Below are positions 18,028-27,079 of a stretch of DNA of 64,000 nucleotides, one piece after another (the first letter of the stretch is position 1; each line of letters opens with the position of its first letter). The DNA is from Saprospiraceae bacterium (GTDB lineage: Bacteria > Bacteroidota > Bacteroidia > Chitinophagales > Saprospiraceae), in contig JANQPA010000098.1 in NCBI GenBank assembly GCA_028285545.1, positions 1-64,000 of the forward strand. The letters run 5' to 3'. The notes below the pieces were generated by a model. That model was not told the origin of the DNA and ran no database searches. It worked only from the letters and a program-made list of their open reading frames with translations. A program made the translations under genes and the position numbers.

Positions 18028-19326
18028 TTATAGTCTATTCCTCCTAAATCCTTGAATCACCCAATCAATCAGACTTTTTTTCTCAGTAATTATTTTAGCC
18101 ACACCATGCAGCTCTCTGGAAGTTTCAATTTTTTCACCGGAATTGGTCATTAGTCCATCAGGAAAGGTCACTTCTATGGGAATGGCTTCATTATTCACTG
18201 GAGCTCGGGCCTTCCATTTTACGTAACCAACCATGGCTCCGAAATCTGGATAGGGGTAGCTATTTAACTCTACCACAACCCTTTGTTGGGCGCGTACCTT
18301 CCCAGATCCTTCAATTGGCAAATTGATCTTACCAATGGTTTCAGTAGAATCAGGGGGTACAATAATAAAGATGGGACTTACTCGAGGAATGACATATTGC
18401 TCTCTCAGATTTTCCTGAGAATACATAACGGTACCATTAATAGGAGATGTTACTAAAAATCGATCACACCAATCCTCTACTTTATTTTTGAGATCCGTGA
18501 ATCTTGCTCTCATATTTCTGGCTGCTTCCGCCTGGGTAGCAGAGATGTCTTTTCTCTCATCAGATTTTTCGCGCTGGATGGCGCTGATCATAAATTCCAT
18601 TCCCTTTTTATTAGAAATTGCCCCTTGCATTTCTCTTTCCAGAGATGTCAAATTTTCTCGCGAAGTTCTTAATAGATCAAAGCTAATCCTACCATCCCTG
18701 TATCGCTGTTCATCTCTGGCAACTCTTCGATAGGCATAATCGATTTCCTTAGCCAGCTTCATTTTTAACTCCTCTTGGGCAGCAATGCCACTTTGAAGCT
18801 GTGAAATTCGGGATTCGGCCTGCCTTGGAGAAGATAAGGGCTGAAGAGAAAGCTGGTAATCAATTTGACTATTTTGAAAAGAATAAAATGCCTGGGAAAG
18901 GTCTTTATCGCCCAGTCTTAAATCCTGCTGAGGCTGAAAGTCCATCAAGGCCTCATCAGTGAGGTCTTTAAAAAAAAGAAGCTCGTCTAATAGGATCATC
19001 ACATCATTATAAGAGGCACCATCCTTACTTTCAAAAACGAGTAAAGCTTCACCCCTTCCAACACTATCATTATTGGCAACAAGAATATCAGAAACTTTAA
19101 TGCCCGGTTCTTCAGTGTAAATAGTGTAAGGAGGGTCTTCAGTGGTAATGGTGATTTTAGCTTCAATAATATCTGGATACTTAATCCAGTATGCTGCCCA
19201 GGCCAAAGCAATGAAGGTCCCAAAAGCCAGAGTAGTTCCCCATCGAGCCATCCAGCCTGGTGGAGTGCCTAAGATTTCCTGAACCTCTTCACTTCTTATT
19301 TCTATATCTTCCGGGTTATTTCTCAC
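18028..19326 (-). CDS. HlyD-family secretion adaptor (membrane fusion protein)
   Basis: A protein of 432 residues. One N-terminal span (about 31-48) is followed by a biotinyl-lipoyl-like part (GIKVSDILVANNDSVGRGEALLVFES), a long helical hairpin (about 120-270, rich in Arg/Glu/Gln), the second half of the lipoyl fold (VTSPINGTVMYSQENL) and a beta-barrel end. It would bridge an inner-membrane exporter and an outer-membrane channel in type I secretion. It lies 42 nt downstream of the C39 exporter gene, surely in one operon; no TolC-like gene is adjacent. Confidence 0.88.
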   Translation of the reverse strand: MRNNPEDIEIRSEEVQEILGTPPGWMARWGTTLAFGTFIALAWAAYWIKYPDIIEAKITITTEDPPYTIYTEEPGIKVSDILVANNDSVGRGEALLVFESKDGASYNDVMILLDELLFFKDLTDEALMDFQPQQDLRLGDKDLSQAFYSFQNSQIDYQLSLQPLSSPRQAESRISQLQSGIAAQEELKMKLAKEIDYAYRRVARDEQRYRDGRISFDLLRTSRENLTSLEREMQGAISNKKGMEFMISAIQREKSDERKDISATQAEAARNMRARFTDLKNKVEDWCDRFLVTSPINGTVMYSQENLREQYVIPRVSPIFIIVPPDSTETIGKINLPIEGSGKVRAQQRVVVELNSYPYPDFGAMVGYVKWKARAPVNNEAIPIEVTFPDGLMTNSGEKIETSRELHGVAKIITEKKSLIDWVIQGFRRNRL

Positions 19327-19368
19327 GAATAATTAGTTTGTGGTTTCTACAATACAAGATGACTAAAA

Positions 19369-21558
19369 TTAGGCACCCAATTCTAATTGATTTCGAACCA
19401 ACTGATAGTAAGCTCCCTTAGCATAGGTAAGTTCTTCATGTGTCCCTTGTTCCACAATTTCTCCTTTCTCCAAAACGATAATATTGTCAGCATTCATGAC
19501 AGTGCTAAGACGATGTGCAACAATTACTACTGTTTTTCCTCTGAAAAATTCTTCGAGATTTTCCATAATCAGCATCTCATTGAATGCATCCAAAGCAGCA
19601 GTAGCTTCATCAAAGAAGATGTATTCCGGGTTTTTATAAACTGCACGAGCAATTAAGAGCCGTTGTTTTTGTCCCTGGCTCAAACCAAGACCTTCTTGTC
19701 CGATTTTGGTATTATAGCCCAGAGGTAGGGATTCAATAAAATTTTGAATATTAGCAACCTTAACGGCTTTAAGTAATTTTGATTTATCGATTATTTCATC
19801 CCCAAGAGCAATATTACGGGCTATAGAGTCAAAGAAAATAAACCCTTCCTGCAAAACCACGCCACATTTATCCCGCCACAGACGATTGTGCATATTAGAC
19901 AAGTTAATGTCACCAATTCGAATGGTTCCATCTGTGGGAGTGTAGAAGTTGAGCAATAACTTTAATAAGGTAGTTTTACCACTTCCGCTGGAGCCAACAA
20001 TCGCTGTTGTTTTGCCTTTACGGATTTTGAGATCTACATTTTTCAAAACCATGGGGGAATGAGGTCCATCATATTGAAAGAATACCTTGTCGAGAACTAT
20101 GTTACCCAATTCTGGTAAAAAAGTAACCTTGTCCTCTTCGTTTTCTTCATCCTCTCGAGTATGGATTTCATTCATACGCTCCAGGCTGATTTTCGCTTCC
20201 TGCATCGACCTTACAAAATTGACAAATTGATTGATAGGTGAATTCAGTTGGCCAACAATGTATTGAATCGCTACCAGCATTCCCAAGGTCATGTCATTAT
20301 CAATAACTGCTTTAGCTACAATAAATATGATGAGTAAATTTTTAGTCTCATTGATAAAAGTGGCTCCTGAACGTTGGAGTTGCTCCAGTCTTAATGAACT
20401 GATACTGGTTCGGAATAAACGAGATTGAATACGCTCCCATGCCCATCTTTTTTGTTTTTCTGCATTATGGAGTTTAATTTCTTGCATTCCGTTAATCAAT
20501 TCAATCAAATTACCTTGATTTTCGGCAGATTGATCAAATCTTTTATAGTCCAGCTCTCGTCTTCTTTTCATAAAAAATAAAATCCAGCCTATATTAACCA
20601 GAGTCCCTGTCATGAAAATCAAAAAGACGGTCATATCCCAGAAAAGAAGTACGGCGGCAAATACAAAAAAGTTAAGGAGTGAAAAGAAAGAAAACAGGCT
20701 GGTTGAACTCAAAAAGCGCTGAACTCTTTCATGGTCAAAGATACGCTGCATTAAGTCACCCGTCATTTTGCTATCAAAAAAGCGAATGGGAAGTTTAGTG
20801 AGTTTGATCAGAAAATCCGAAATAAGGCTGATATTTACGCGAATTCCAACGTGCAATAAAATCCACCCTCTAAAGTACTCTACGGCTGTTTGGGTTAAGA
20901 ACAACACCAACTGAGCAGTAAGTATTAATACGATGAAGCCAACATCAATGGTATTAACCCCAACATCAATAAGTGCTTTAATTAAAAAAGGAAAGGCCAG
21001 TTGTAAAACACTTCCTAAAAACAGGCCGATTACAAGCTGAACAATCAGGCTTTTATATTTACCGAAATAAGAAAGGACGTAGCCAAAGCCCGATTTATTT
21101 ACCTTTTCACCATCTCTTTCATAAAACTCAGGCGTCGTTTCTAGTAATAATAATACACCAACAGGGCTTCCATCTTCTATATCGCTGCTCCAATTGTCCA
21201 GAAACTCCTCACGGCTAAGCTTAATTTTTCCATGAGCAGGATCTGCGATCCATACATACTTCCGATTGGCTTTAATAACTACTACGAAATGATTTTGCTT
21301 CCAATGGGCTATACAGGGTAAGGGAATATCCTTGGCAAGGCGGTCATATGTTGTTTTGACGGCGAGTGATTGCAGGCCTATCCTCTCTGCTGCATCGCTA
21401 ATGCCAAGCAGGGATACACCTTGTCTGCCCATGTGTGTCATTTCCCGGAGATAATCCAGGGAATAATACCTTCCAAAGTATCGTGCAACCATTCGAAGGC
21501 AGGTTGCACCACAATCCATGGCATCTAATTGTTGATAAAATGGAAAACTCTTAAACAT
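19369..21558 (-). CDS. Peptidase-containing ABC exporter (C39 type)
   Basis: A protein of 729 residues that combines a C39 cysteine peptidase, a six-span transmembrane domain and an ATPase. The peptidase core shows Q10, C16 (MDCGATC), H90 (QNHFVVV) and D106 (IADPAHG). Spans fill about 165-445. The ATPase has Walker A GSSGSGKTT, signature LSQGQKQR, Walker B IFFDEATAALD and the H-loop VAHRLST. Such exporters cut a double-glycine leader and secrete bacteriocins, peptides or other small proteins. No double-glycine precursor is visible nearby, so the cargo is unknown. Confidence 0.93.
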   Translation of the reverse strand: MFKSFPFYQQLDAMDCGATCLRMVARYFGRYYSLDYLREMTHMGRQGVSLLGISDAAERIGLQSLAVKTTYDRLAKDIPLPCIAHWKQNHFVVVIKANRKYVWIADPAHGKIKLSREEFLDNWSSDIEDGSPVGVLLLLETTPEFYERDGEKVNKSGFGYVLSYFGKYKSLIVQLVIGLFLGSVLQLAFPFLIKALIDVGVNTIDVGFIVLILTAQLVLFLTQTAVEYFRGWILLHVGIRVNISLISDFLIKLTKLPIRFFDSKMTGDLMQRIFDHERVQRFLSSTSLFSFFSLLNFFVFAAVLLFWDMTVFLIFMTGTLVNIGWILFFMKRRRELDYKRFDQSAENQGNLIELINGMQEIKLHNAEKQKRWAWERIQSRLFRTSISSLRLEQLQRSGATFINETKNLLIIFIVAKAVIDNDMTLGMLVAIQYIVGQLNSPINQFVNFVRSMQEAKISLERMNEIHTREDEENEEDKVTFLPELGNIVLDKVFFQYDGPHSPMVLKNVDLKIRKGKTTAIVGSSGSGKTTLLKLLLNFYTPTDGTIRIGDINLSNMHNRLWRDKCGVVLQEGFIFFDSIARNIALGDEIIDKSKLLKAVKVANIQNFIESLPLGYNTKIGQEGLGLSQGQKQRLLIARAVYKNPEYIFFDEATAALDAFNEMLIMENLEEFFRGKTVVIVAHRLSTVMNADNIIVLEKGEIVEQGTHEELTYAKGAYYQLVRNQLELGA

Positions 21559-21894
21559 AGATACCTACTCTCAAGCTGATTTTTAATTAAAAAAAGTACA
21601 CAGCTGAATATGGGGGAATTTTGTGATTTTCTCGCTAAACTCTTGATAATAAGTGCAAAATACCAAATATTACGTCAATAAAATACTTTTATAAGATTTT
21701 TTTTGCATTTATTCATTCCTTTGTGCATAATTGGGATCTTTTTCTCTAAATTCGAAACGTAAGTAAGTAATGTTAATTATAACTTTCCCCGCGGCGCGGG
21801 GAAAGTTATAATATAAAATATATACTCCTATTTGCGTTGTATATTTTATATATAAATTTGCTTCCTTACATAATTACTTGCTTAGTTATATTTT
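21559..21894. other. Divergent intergenic region with two inverted repeats
   Basis: Between the exporter (-) and the GT2-like gene (+). It carries a GC-apex palindrome (21776-21812), followed by a looser AT-rich inverted repeat (ATATAAAATATATA near 21809 and its counterpart near 21840). Short frames on the minus strand were checked for a double-glycine leader; none was found. No exact -7 box was seen. Confidence 0.5.
21776..21812. repeat. Palindrome with CCGCGGCGCGG apex
   Basis: 17-bp perfect arms (21776-21792 with 21796-21812), loop GGC. The arm word AACTTTCCCCGC resembles the palindrome at 54441-54476 (CACTTTCCCGCGG), so the two look related. It lies in a divergent region, so it may be regulatory rather than a terminator. 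Confidence 0.8.
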
Positions 21895-22848
21895 ATGCAT
21901 AATATTTTCCTTTCTGTTGTTACTGTAGTCCAAAATCCTTCACAATTCAGGGTCTTACCTTCTTTTTTTCAAAACATTTATCAGCAATTAAATGGAGAAT
22001 TTTCAGACTTTGAACTCATTTTAATTAATAACACACAAAGCCCGGACATTGATCAGTATATCCTATCTCTTGAAGAATCTATTAAAAAACACATTTATTT
22101 ATTAAATCTATCCACAACAACCAATATAAATAACGCATTTTTAGCTGGACTTGATAGAGCTAACGGAGATTATACATTAATTTTTGAGATCGAATTATTC
22201 AAAAATACTGATATCATCCCTGAATTATATGATAAAACCCGAGAACATTATGACATTGTTTATTTAAGGGCTAAAGACAGAAAAATTCCTTTTAAGTTTC
22301 GTTTGTTCTACCGCCTTTTTTATTTTATTCTAAAAAATTACTCTTCGTTAAAAATTGACGAGAATGCTTTTAGTACAAGGATCATATCTCGAAGAGCACT
22401 AAATTCTCTACTTCGATTAAGAGAAAATTTAAAATTTATGAAAGCGCTTTATGGTATTGTGGGGTATAAAACCAGCTTTCTTGAATTTACAGGAGATTCG
22501 GAGCCGGCGGAACAGGAGTCTTTCTCAGAGCGTTTCCGAACTTCTCTTATCGCCATTACCTCCTTCACTACTTTTTTAAGGTCTTTACTTTTATGGATAT
22601 TTATTTTTTCCCTCCTCTTCCTGGGAGGAGTGATGATTAATGCTTTAAAAGTGCGTTTCTCCGGTTCAGATATTTTTGGAAATCCCGCTGAAATTGTAAC
22701 AGGATGGACCTTTTTAGTGGTTATTATTTCGGTTTTTTTCGCCCTCACCTTCCTGAACCTATACATCATGTCTATCTACCTCTCAAATATCTACACAGAA
22801 ATCAAACAAAGACCCTTGTACATCATTGAGTCCGTCAAACGTTTTTAG
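21895..22848 (+). CDS. GT2-like membrane protein with degenerate catalytic motif
   Basis: A protein of 317 residues. The N-terminal part resembles family 2 glycosyltransferases of the DPM1/GtrB type (SVVTVVQNPSQFRVLPSFF, FELILINNTQSPD, NNAFLAGLDRANGDYTLIFEIEL). Where these enzymes have a metal-binding DxD or DADLQ motif, this one reads FEIELF. Two membrane spans (about 226-246 and 266-288) end the protein, as in GtrB. The likely substrate would be a polyprenyl-phosphate lipid, but the missing acidic motif makes activity doubtful. Confidence 0.65.
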   Translation: MHNIFLSVVTVVQNPSQFRVLPSFFQNIYQQLNGEFSDFELILINNTQSPDIDQYILSLEESIKKHIYLLNLSTTTNINNAFLAGLDRANGDYTLIFEIELFKNTDIIPELYDKTREHYDIVYLRAKDRKIPFKFRLFYRLFYFILKNYSSLKIDENAFSTRIISRRALNSLLRLRENLKFMKALYGIVGYKTSFLEFTGDSEPAEQESFSERFRTSLIAITSFTTFLRSLLLWIFIFSLLFLGGVMINALKVRFSGSDIFGNPAEIVTGWTFLVVIISVFFALTFLNLYIMSIYLSNIYTEIKQRPLYIIESVKRF

Positions 22849-22858
22849 TGAAAAAACT

Positions 22859-22866
22859 TATCTTTG
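22859..22866 (+). promoter_or_regulatory. -7 box upstream of miaE (TAtcTTTG)
   Basis: An exact TAnnTTTG match, 163 nt before miaE. The predicted leader would contain both arms of the 22876/22983 stutter repeat. Confidence 0.45.
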
Positions 22867-22875
22867 TTTGCCTTA

Positions 22876-23017
22876 GGTTAATCGTTATTTGTTATTGAGT
22901 TATTCGTTATTGGGTTATTGAGTTAATGGTTATTGAGTTATGATTTCAGGGTTAAAGTATATCCACATTAACTTACAACTTCACGAATAACGATTAACCC
23001 AATAACGATTAACGAAC
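22876..23017. repeat. Mirrored stutter repeat upstream of miaE
   Basis: The distal arm (22876-22942) repeats GTTATT-G/T with TTAATGG and TTAATCG words; the proximal arm (22983-23017) has AATAACGATTAACCC words in reverse complement. It has the same word family and the same placement (proximal arm about 10 nt before the start codon) as the aroK leader at 9039-9335. Confidence 0.7.
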
Positions 23018-23028
23018 AACAAAAAAAA

Positions 23029-23646
23029 ATGAATACCAAAGAAGAAGAACTCCAAAGAGTAAGAATGCTGGGTCTGAAGTTACCCACTGATCCGAGATGG
23101 GTTAATATGGCAGAAATGGATCTGGAAGAGATATTAACCGACCATGCCTATTGTGAGCAAAAAGCAGCTACTTCTTGTATTTCACTGATCCAACAATATC
23201 CGGAAAGAGAAGAAATGGTCAGGGAATTGGCTCCTATAGTTACCGAAGAATGGGGGCATTTCCGCATGGTCCTTAAAGAACTTGACAAACGACAATTGAA
23301 GTTGGGTAGGCAACGCAAGGATGAATATGTCAATAAACTCTTGGCCTTTCAAAAAAAAGGGGGCAGCAGGGAAGAAAGGCTTTTGGAAAAACTATTGGTA
23401 TGTGCTCTAATAGAGGCGCGAAGCTGTGAACGATTTCGATTGCTTTCACTCCACATAAGTGATGATGATTTAAAAGATTTTTATCACAAATTTATGGTTT
23501 CTGAAGCCGGTCACTACGTATTATTTATTGAACTGGCCAGAAATTATTTTGGGGTAGAAAAAGCCAACCGCCGATGGCAGGAATATCTTGAGCGAGAAGC
23601 AGAGATAATGAAAGAATTGGAATTAAGAGGTGATCGTATCCACTAA
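23029..23646 (+). CDS. miaE: tRNA-(2-methylthio-N6-isopentenyladenosine-37) hydroxylase, MiaE-like
   Basis: Diiron, ferritin-like enzyme that hydroxylates the isopentenyl group of ms2i6A37 in tRNA. 205 residues. Four helices carry the expected Glu/His ligands: DHAYCEQKAA, EEWGHFRMV, IEARSCERF and SEAGHYVLF. The leader contains an inverted stutter repeat. The esterase gene follows after 14 nt, so they form a two-gene operon. Confidence 0.9.
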   Translation: MNTKEEELQRVRMLGLKLPTDPRWVNMAEMDLEEILTDHAYCEQKAATSCISLIQQYPEREEMVRELAPIVTEEWGHFRMVLKELDKRQLKLGRQRKDEYVNKLLAFQKKGGSREERLLEKLLVCALIEARSCERFRLLSLHISDDDLKDFYHKFMVSEAGHYVLFIELARNYFGVEKANRRWQEYLEREAEIMKELELRGDRIH

Positions 23647-23660
23647 TTCTATCAATAATA

Positions 23661-24314
23661 ATGAAAGCCCACGAGTTTAAAGTTCAACGCACAGCCAGAT
23701 ATTACACCCTGGGAGAAGCAGGCCCACGTACCAAATATTTTTGGATTGTTTGTCATGGTTATGGTCAATTGGCCAAACATTTTATCCGAAAATTTGATGC
23801 GATTCAAGCTGAAGATACTTTCATCCTAGCTCCTGAAGGGCTTTCTAAATTTTATTGGGAGAGTCCTAAAAGTCGAGAACCGGTAGCTTCCTGGATGACC
23901 AGAGAAGATCGCTTAAATGAAATTGAGGACTATTCAGAAATGATTCTTATCCTCTATCAAAAATACAAAGCTCAGTGTTCTGAAGAGGTAAAAATCATTC
24001 TACTCGGTTTTTCTCAGGGTTGTGCCACCCAAGTCCGCTGGATGCTTAACAAATTTCCTGATTTTCACAGCCTTATCATGTGGGCTGGACTATTCCCTGA
24101 AGATCTTAATTATATTCCCCATAAAAATTATTTGTCCAATAAAAGTTTATATTTCATCTACGGAACTGAGGATGTTTTCTTAACTGAAGAACGCAAAAGG
24201 GATCACCATAAACTCATTGAAGACAACCAATTGGAAGTGGAAATGATCGAATTTGAAGGACCCCATAAAGTCATTCGTTCGGAGTTAATTAAGTTACTTG
24301 AAATCATGAAGTAA
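23661..24314 (+). CDS. Alpha/beta hydrolase, phospholipase/carboxylesterase family
   Basis: A protein of 217 residues without signal peptide. The catalytic triad is visible: S118 in GFSQG, D171 in GTEDVF and H202 in GPHKV, with the oxyanion part CHGYGQ near 32-37. The family (YpfH, human APT1) hydrolyses acyl esters or thioesters; the natural substrate is unknown. It is second in an operon with miaE. The 3' end (24299 onward) forms one arm of a palindrome now split by the insertion sequence. Confidence 0.85.
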   Translation: MKAHEFKVQRTARYYTLGEAGPRTKYFWIVCHGYGQLAKHFIRKFDAIQAEDTFILAPEGLSKFYWESPKSREPVASWMTREDRLNEIEDYSEMILILYQKYKAQCSEEVKIILLGFSQGCATQVRWMLNKFPDFHSLIMWAGLFPEDLNYIPHKNYLSNKSLYFIYGTEDVFLTEERKRDHHKLIEDNQLEVEMIEFEGPHKVIRSELIKLLEIMK

Positions 24315-24318
24315 AAAA
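24299..24318 (+). repeat. Left arm of an IS-split palindrome
   Basis: This 20-mer, including the esterase stop codon, is the exact reverse complement of 26065-26084 on the other side of the IS, where it overlaps the stop of the next (minus-strand) gene. The pre-insertion site was therefore probably a convergent palindrome like that at 14625-14692. Confidence 0.75.
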
Positions 24319-24321
24319 AAA

Positions 24322-26061
24322 GGGGCTGTCTCATAATTAAGTGAGACAGCCTTTTTTATGGGTAAAAAATTAAGCTGCCCAACTACAATAATTTTCAAGG
24401 AAGACAGCGGCCTTGGGAGCTGTCGCCCTCAAATGGGAAAAAAATGGCCTTTTATCCAGCCATTTTGGCCAGATTATGTGCCAAAGCTATTAATCCGGCT
24501 TCAATCATCACCTTATCCAGACCTCTGAGCAAGAATCGAGTAAACTTTTTATTCTGTTTGATATTTCCAAAAACAGCTTCTACATCTACCGGTCTTTGTG
24601 ATCGATGTTTTAGGCCCTGTTGGCTGGTCAGTAGTTTAGTAGCCTTGTCTTTATAGCGTTTCAGCCGATGGTTGATTTGTATTTGTCGATTGCTCTGAGC
24701 TTTATGACAAGCTCCTCTTAGAGGACAGCCCTCACATCTTTGAGCCTGATATAGCGTGAAGTGTTGTTCAAAGCCATTTTTAGTTATTCGACTATCTTGA
24801 CCTACATTGCTCATTTTTTGACCCATTGGGCAGATATAATAATCTTCTTCATCATTGTAATAAAGATGTTCAGGACGAAAACACTCTTTTGCCGGTATCT
24901 TTCTTTTACGGGTCTGTTCTTTATGAAAATAGTTGTATTTCACATAGGCCTCAATACCCTGTTGCTCCATGAGTTCATAGTTCTGCTCTGAGCCGTAGGC
25001 ACTGTCGGCTACTGCTACTTCCGGGTAAGTGTCATACATTTGTTGATAGCTATTCAAGTGATCTGGCAAGGTCACTGTATCCGAGGTAGTTTGGTAAAGA
25101 TCATAATTCACAATGCATTGACCTGAAGTACTGATCTGCCAGTTGTACGCCGCTTTCAATTGACCATTTTTCATGTAATCGTCTTTCATGCGCATAAAAG
25201 TGGCATCCGGGTCAGTTTTTGACATAGAGTTACGGGGGCCTAACTGCTCTTCCTGATCTTTGTATTTATCCAAATTAGCCGGCCAGTTTTTCTTAGCATA
25301 GTTCAGCTTTTGCTTGACCTTCTTATCTATGGGTTTATCCTTCAGTGCTTCATTAATACTTGATATGGTCTTACTTACTTTTTCTGAGTCGATCTGTTCA
25401 TAGGTTGTGGGATCATTATCCTGTAACTCACTGGCTGCTATGCTTTCCGCATAAGCCCATAGTTCTTTGAGTTGCTTATGGATACGTTCTTTGCTCGTCT
25501 TTATGGACTTGCCCCAGACAAAAGTGAATTTATTGGCATTTGCCTCTAGCTTTGTTCCATCTATATAGATCGTCTTGATATCCACCAAACCAGTTTCGGC
25601 CATAAGCAGGACTACCTGGGTAAACACTTCTTTTAATACCCCCTTCAACTTCTCTGAGCGAAAACGATTAATTGTATTATGATCCGGTCGTTGCATACCG
25701 GCTAGCCACATGAAATGGATGTTCGATTGGACGGCTTGTTCGATCTTGCGAGAGGAATAGATATTGCTTAAATAACCATATACGATCACTTTAAGCATCA
25801 ACTTGGGATGATAGTTCGATGCTCCTCTTGACTTGTACTTCTTCAAGATGGGATCTAAATCTAACTGATCTATTACTTGTTGTACTACCCGTACAACATG
25901 ATTTTCTGGAATAAGCTCCTCCAAGCTTGGAGGCAAAAGACTCATTTGATGTGGATTGTAGGCCTTAAAAACTGGCTGCTTTTTTCGCTTGCTCATTCTT
26001 TAAGATAACTCTTTTCCCACGCCTATAAAAAAAAGAGGCTGCCTATTTATGAGACAGCCTC
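24322..26061. mobile_element. IS1182-family insertion sequence
   Basis: About 1740 bp bounded by inverted ends GGGGCTGTCTCATAA (24322-24336) and its near-complement TTATGAGACAGCCTC (26047-26061). It contains a single transposase gene on the minus strand. Each end also folds alone: GGCTGTCTCA/TGAGACAGCC at the left and AAGAGGCTG/CAGCCTCTT at the right; the left one is followed by six T and may terminate the esterase transcript. It appears intact. A target duplication cannot be defined because of the A/T-rich flanks. Confidence 0.9.
24452..25996 (-). CDS. IS1182-family DDE transposase
   Basis: A protein of 514 residues, full length. The N-terminal block (FKAYNPHQMSLLPPSLEELI, then HPKLMLKVIVYGYL) and the helix with DHNTINRFR are typical of IS1182/transposase 11. 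The first catalytic Asp is in IYIDGTKLEANANKF, the second in AVADSAYGSEQNY, and the Glu probably in VDVEAVFGNIKQNKKFTRF. A cysteine cluster (CPMGQ, CEGCPLRGAC) is also a family trait. No frameshift or internal stop, so it is presumably active. Confidence 0.95.
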   Translation of the reverse strand: MSKRKKQPVFKAYNPHQMSLLPPSLEELIPENHVVRVVQQVIDQLDLDPILKKYKSRGASNYHPKLMLKVIVYGYLSNIYSSRKIEQAVQSNIHFMWLAGMQRPDHNTINRFRSEKLKGVLKEVFTQVVLLMAETGLVDIKTIYIDGTKLEANANKFTFVWGKSIKTSKERIHKQLKELWAYAESIAASELQDNDPTTYEQIDSEKVSKTISSINEALKDKPIDKKVKQKLNYAKKNWPANLDKYKDQEEQLGPRNSMSKTDPDATFMRMKDDYMKNGQLKAAYNWQISTSGQCIVNYDLYQTTSDTVTLPDHLNSYQQMYDTYPEVAVADSAYGSEQNYELMEQQGIEAYVKYNYFHKEQTRKRKIPAKECFRPEHLYYNDEEDYYICPMGQKMSNVGQDSRITKNGFEQHFTLYQAQRCEGCPLRGACHKAQSNRQIQINHRLKRYKDKATKLLTSQQGLKHRSQRPVDVEAVFGNIKQNKKFTRFLLRGLDKVMIEAGLIALAHNLAKMAG

Positions 26062-26064
26062 TTC

Positions 26065-26084
26065 TTTTTTACTTCATGATTTCA
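26065..26084 (-). repeat. Right arm of the IS-split palindrome
   Basis: Exact reverse complement of 24299-24318; it includes part of the stop codon of the 26082-27005 gene. See the left arm. Confidence 0.75.
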
Positions 26085-27005
26085 GCCATTATTCTCATTT
26101 TTCTTTTTCTTTTTATCCTCGTCAAGAATAGGAAAAGGCCTGGGAGGAGTTTCGCTTACAAAATCAAAAACTTTTGGTATGTACTTTAAGCCCGTTGGAG
26201 TTATTTCAAAACCTTCATAAGAACCATCCCCTACATTTACCGGTCCCTCATCATACTTGCCATTGATGGTCGTAAGGTGGTCAAAAATTATAATCCCCAA
26301 TGCCTCATCATAATTAAGTCTTATAGAAGCTTCCGCCGAATATTCAAGCATAAGCCGTTTTTTCATTTCACCCTTAGGGCCAGGAATAACAGGAGCCCCG
26401 AGAATTGCATTTCCCTCAGAATCAAAACTCAATACATCTATTAATTTTCGGGTTCGGAACAATTCATTTCTATCAAAGCCGAAAAGCAGATAATGTTTTC
26501 CTTTTGAGGTGTTAATATCTTTGATATTATAATAAACAGCTCCGTACCATTGATCTGGTTTTAAAGAAATTTGCTCTATGTTACCTTGTAGTTCAAACGA
26601 CCGATCTCTTAAAGGGAAAAGTTTGAGATCTTTTTGGTTCATCTGAATGGCACCATAATACCTATATTCATTAACATCAACATACAGTTGCCAGGTAAAG
26701 ACACGGAAAGAACTGTCTTGTGGATATTGGATGGATATATTTGGAAGACGATCAAATTTATAATTGAAAGAATTTTCAGTTTTCAGTGCCTGCACCAGGG
26801 TAGGAATAAATTTTCGAACAGCACCAAAGCGATTTTGGGGAAGTGAATCACTTAAAAAGGTATAAGAAAGTACTGCTAAGGTATCTTCCAACTGCCAAAT
26901 GGTCCCCTTGTTTTCTTCGGTAAGGGACTCTGAAAGACTAACCTGAGAAAATAAAGTAAGGCTAATGAAAAGACCGAGCATAAAGCTCAAAAAGTGCTTA
27001 AGCAT
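26082..27005 (-). CDS. Exported protein of unknown function
   Basis: A protein of 307 residues with a Sec signal peptide (FMLGLFISLTLFSQ, cut near 21). The mature part has a beta-rich, Trp/Tyr-rich middle (FTWQLYVDVNEYRYYGAIQM, KPDQWYGAVYYNI, GKHYLLFGFDRNELF) and a Lys/Asn-rich end. I know no named family. It converges with the miaE-esterase operon across the IS, and the VWA gene lies upstream on the same strand, 59 nt away. Confidence 0.7.
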   Translation of the reverse strand: MLKHFLSFMLGLFISLTLFSQVSLSESLTEENKGTIWQLEDTLAVLSYTFLSDSLPQNRFGAVRKFIPTLVQALKTENSFNYKFDRLPNISIQYPQDSSFRVFTWQLYVDVNEYRYYGAIQMNQKDLKLFPLRDRSFELQGNIEQISLKPDQWYGAVYYNIKDINTSKGKHYLLFGFDRNELFRTRKLIDVLSFDSEGNAILGAPVIPGPKGEMKKRLMLEYSAEASIRLNYDEALGIIIFDHLTTINGKYDEGPVNVGDGSYEGFEITPTGLKYIPKVFDFVSETPPRPFPILDEDKKKKKNENNG

Positions 27006-27058
27006 ATTTTGTGTGAATTATTTATATGCTTAACGAGCGGTATGAGCAAAAATTGTTA

Positions 27059-27079
27059 AGGAGACTAGCGATGTCTCCT
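27059..27079 (-). terminator. Short hairpin at the VWA gene stop
   Basis: AGGAGAC/GTCTCCT, 7-bp stem with a 7-nt loop, overlapping the TAG stop of the VWA gene. The T-run is weak, so termination is uncertain. Confidence 0.35.
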
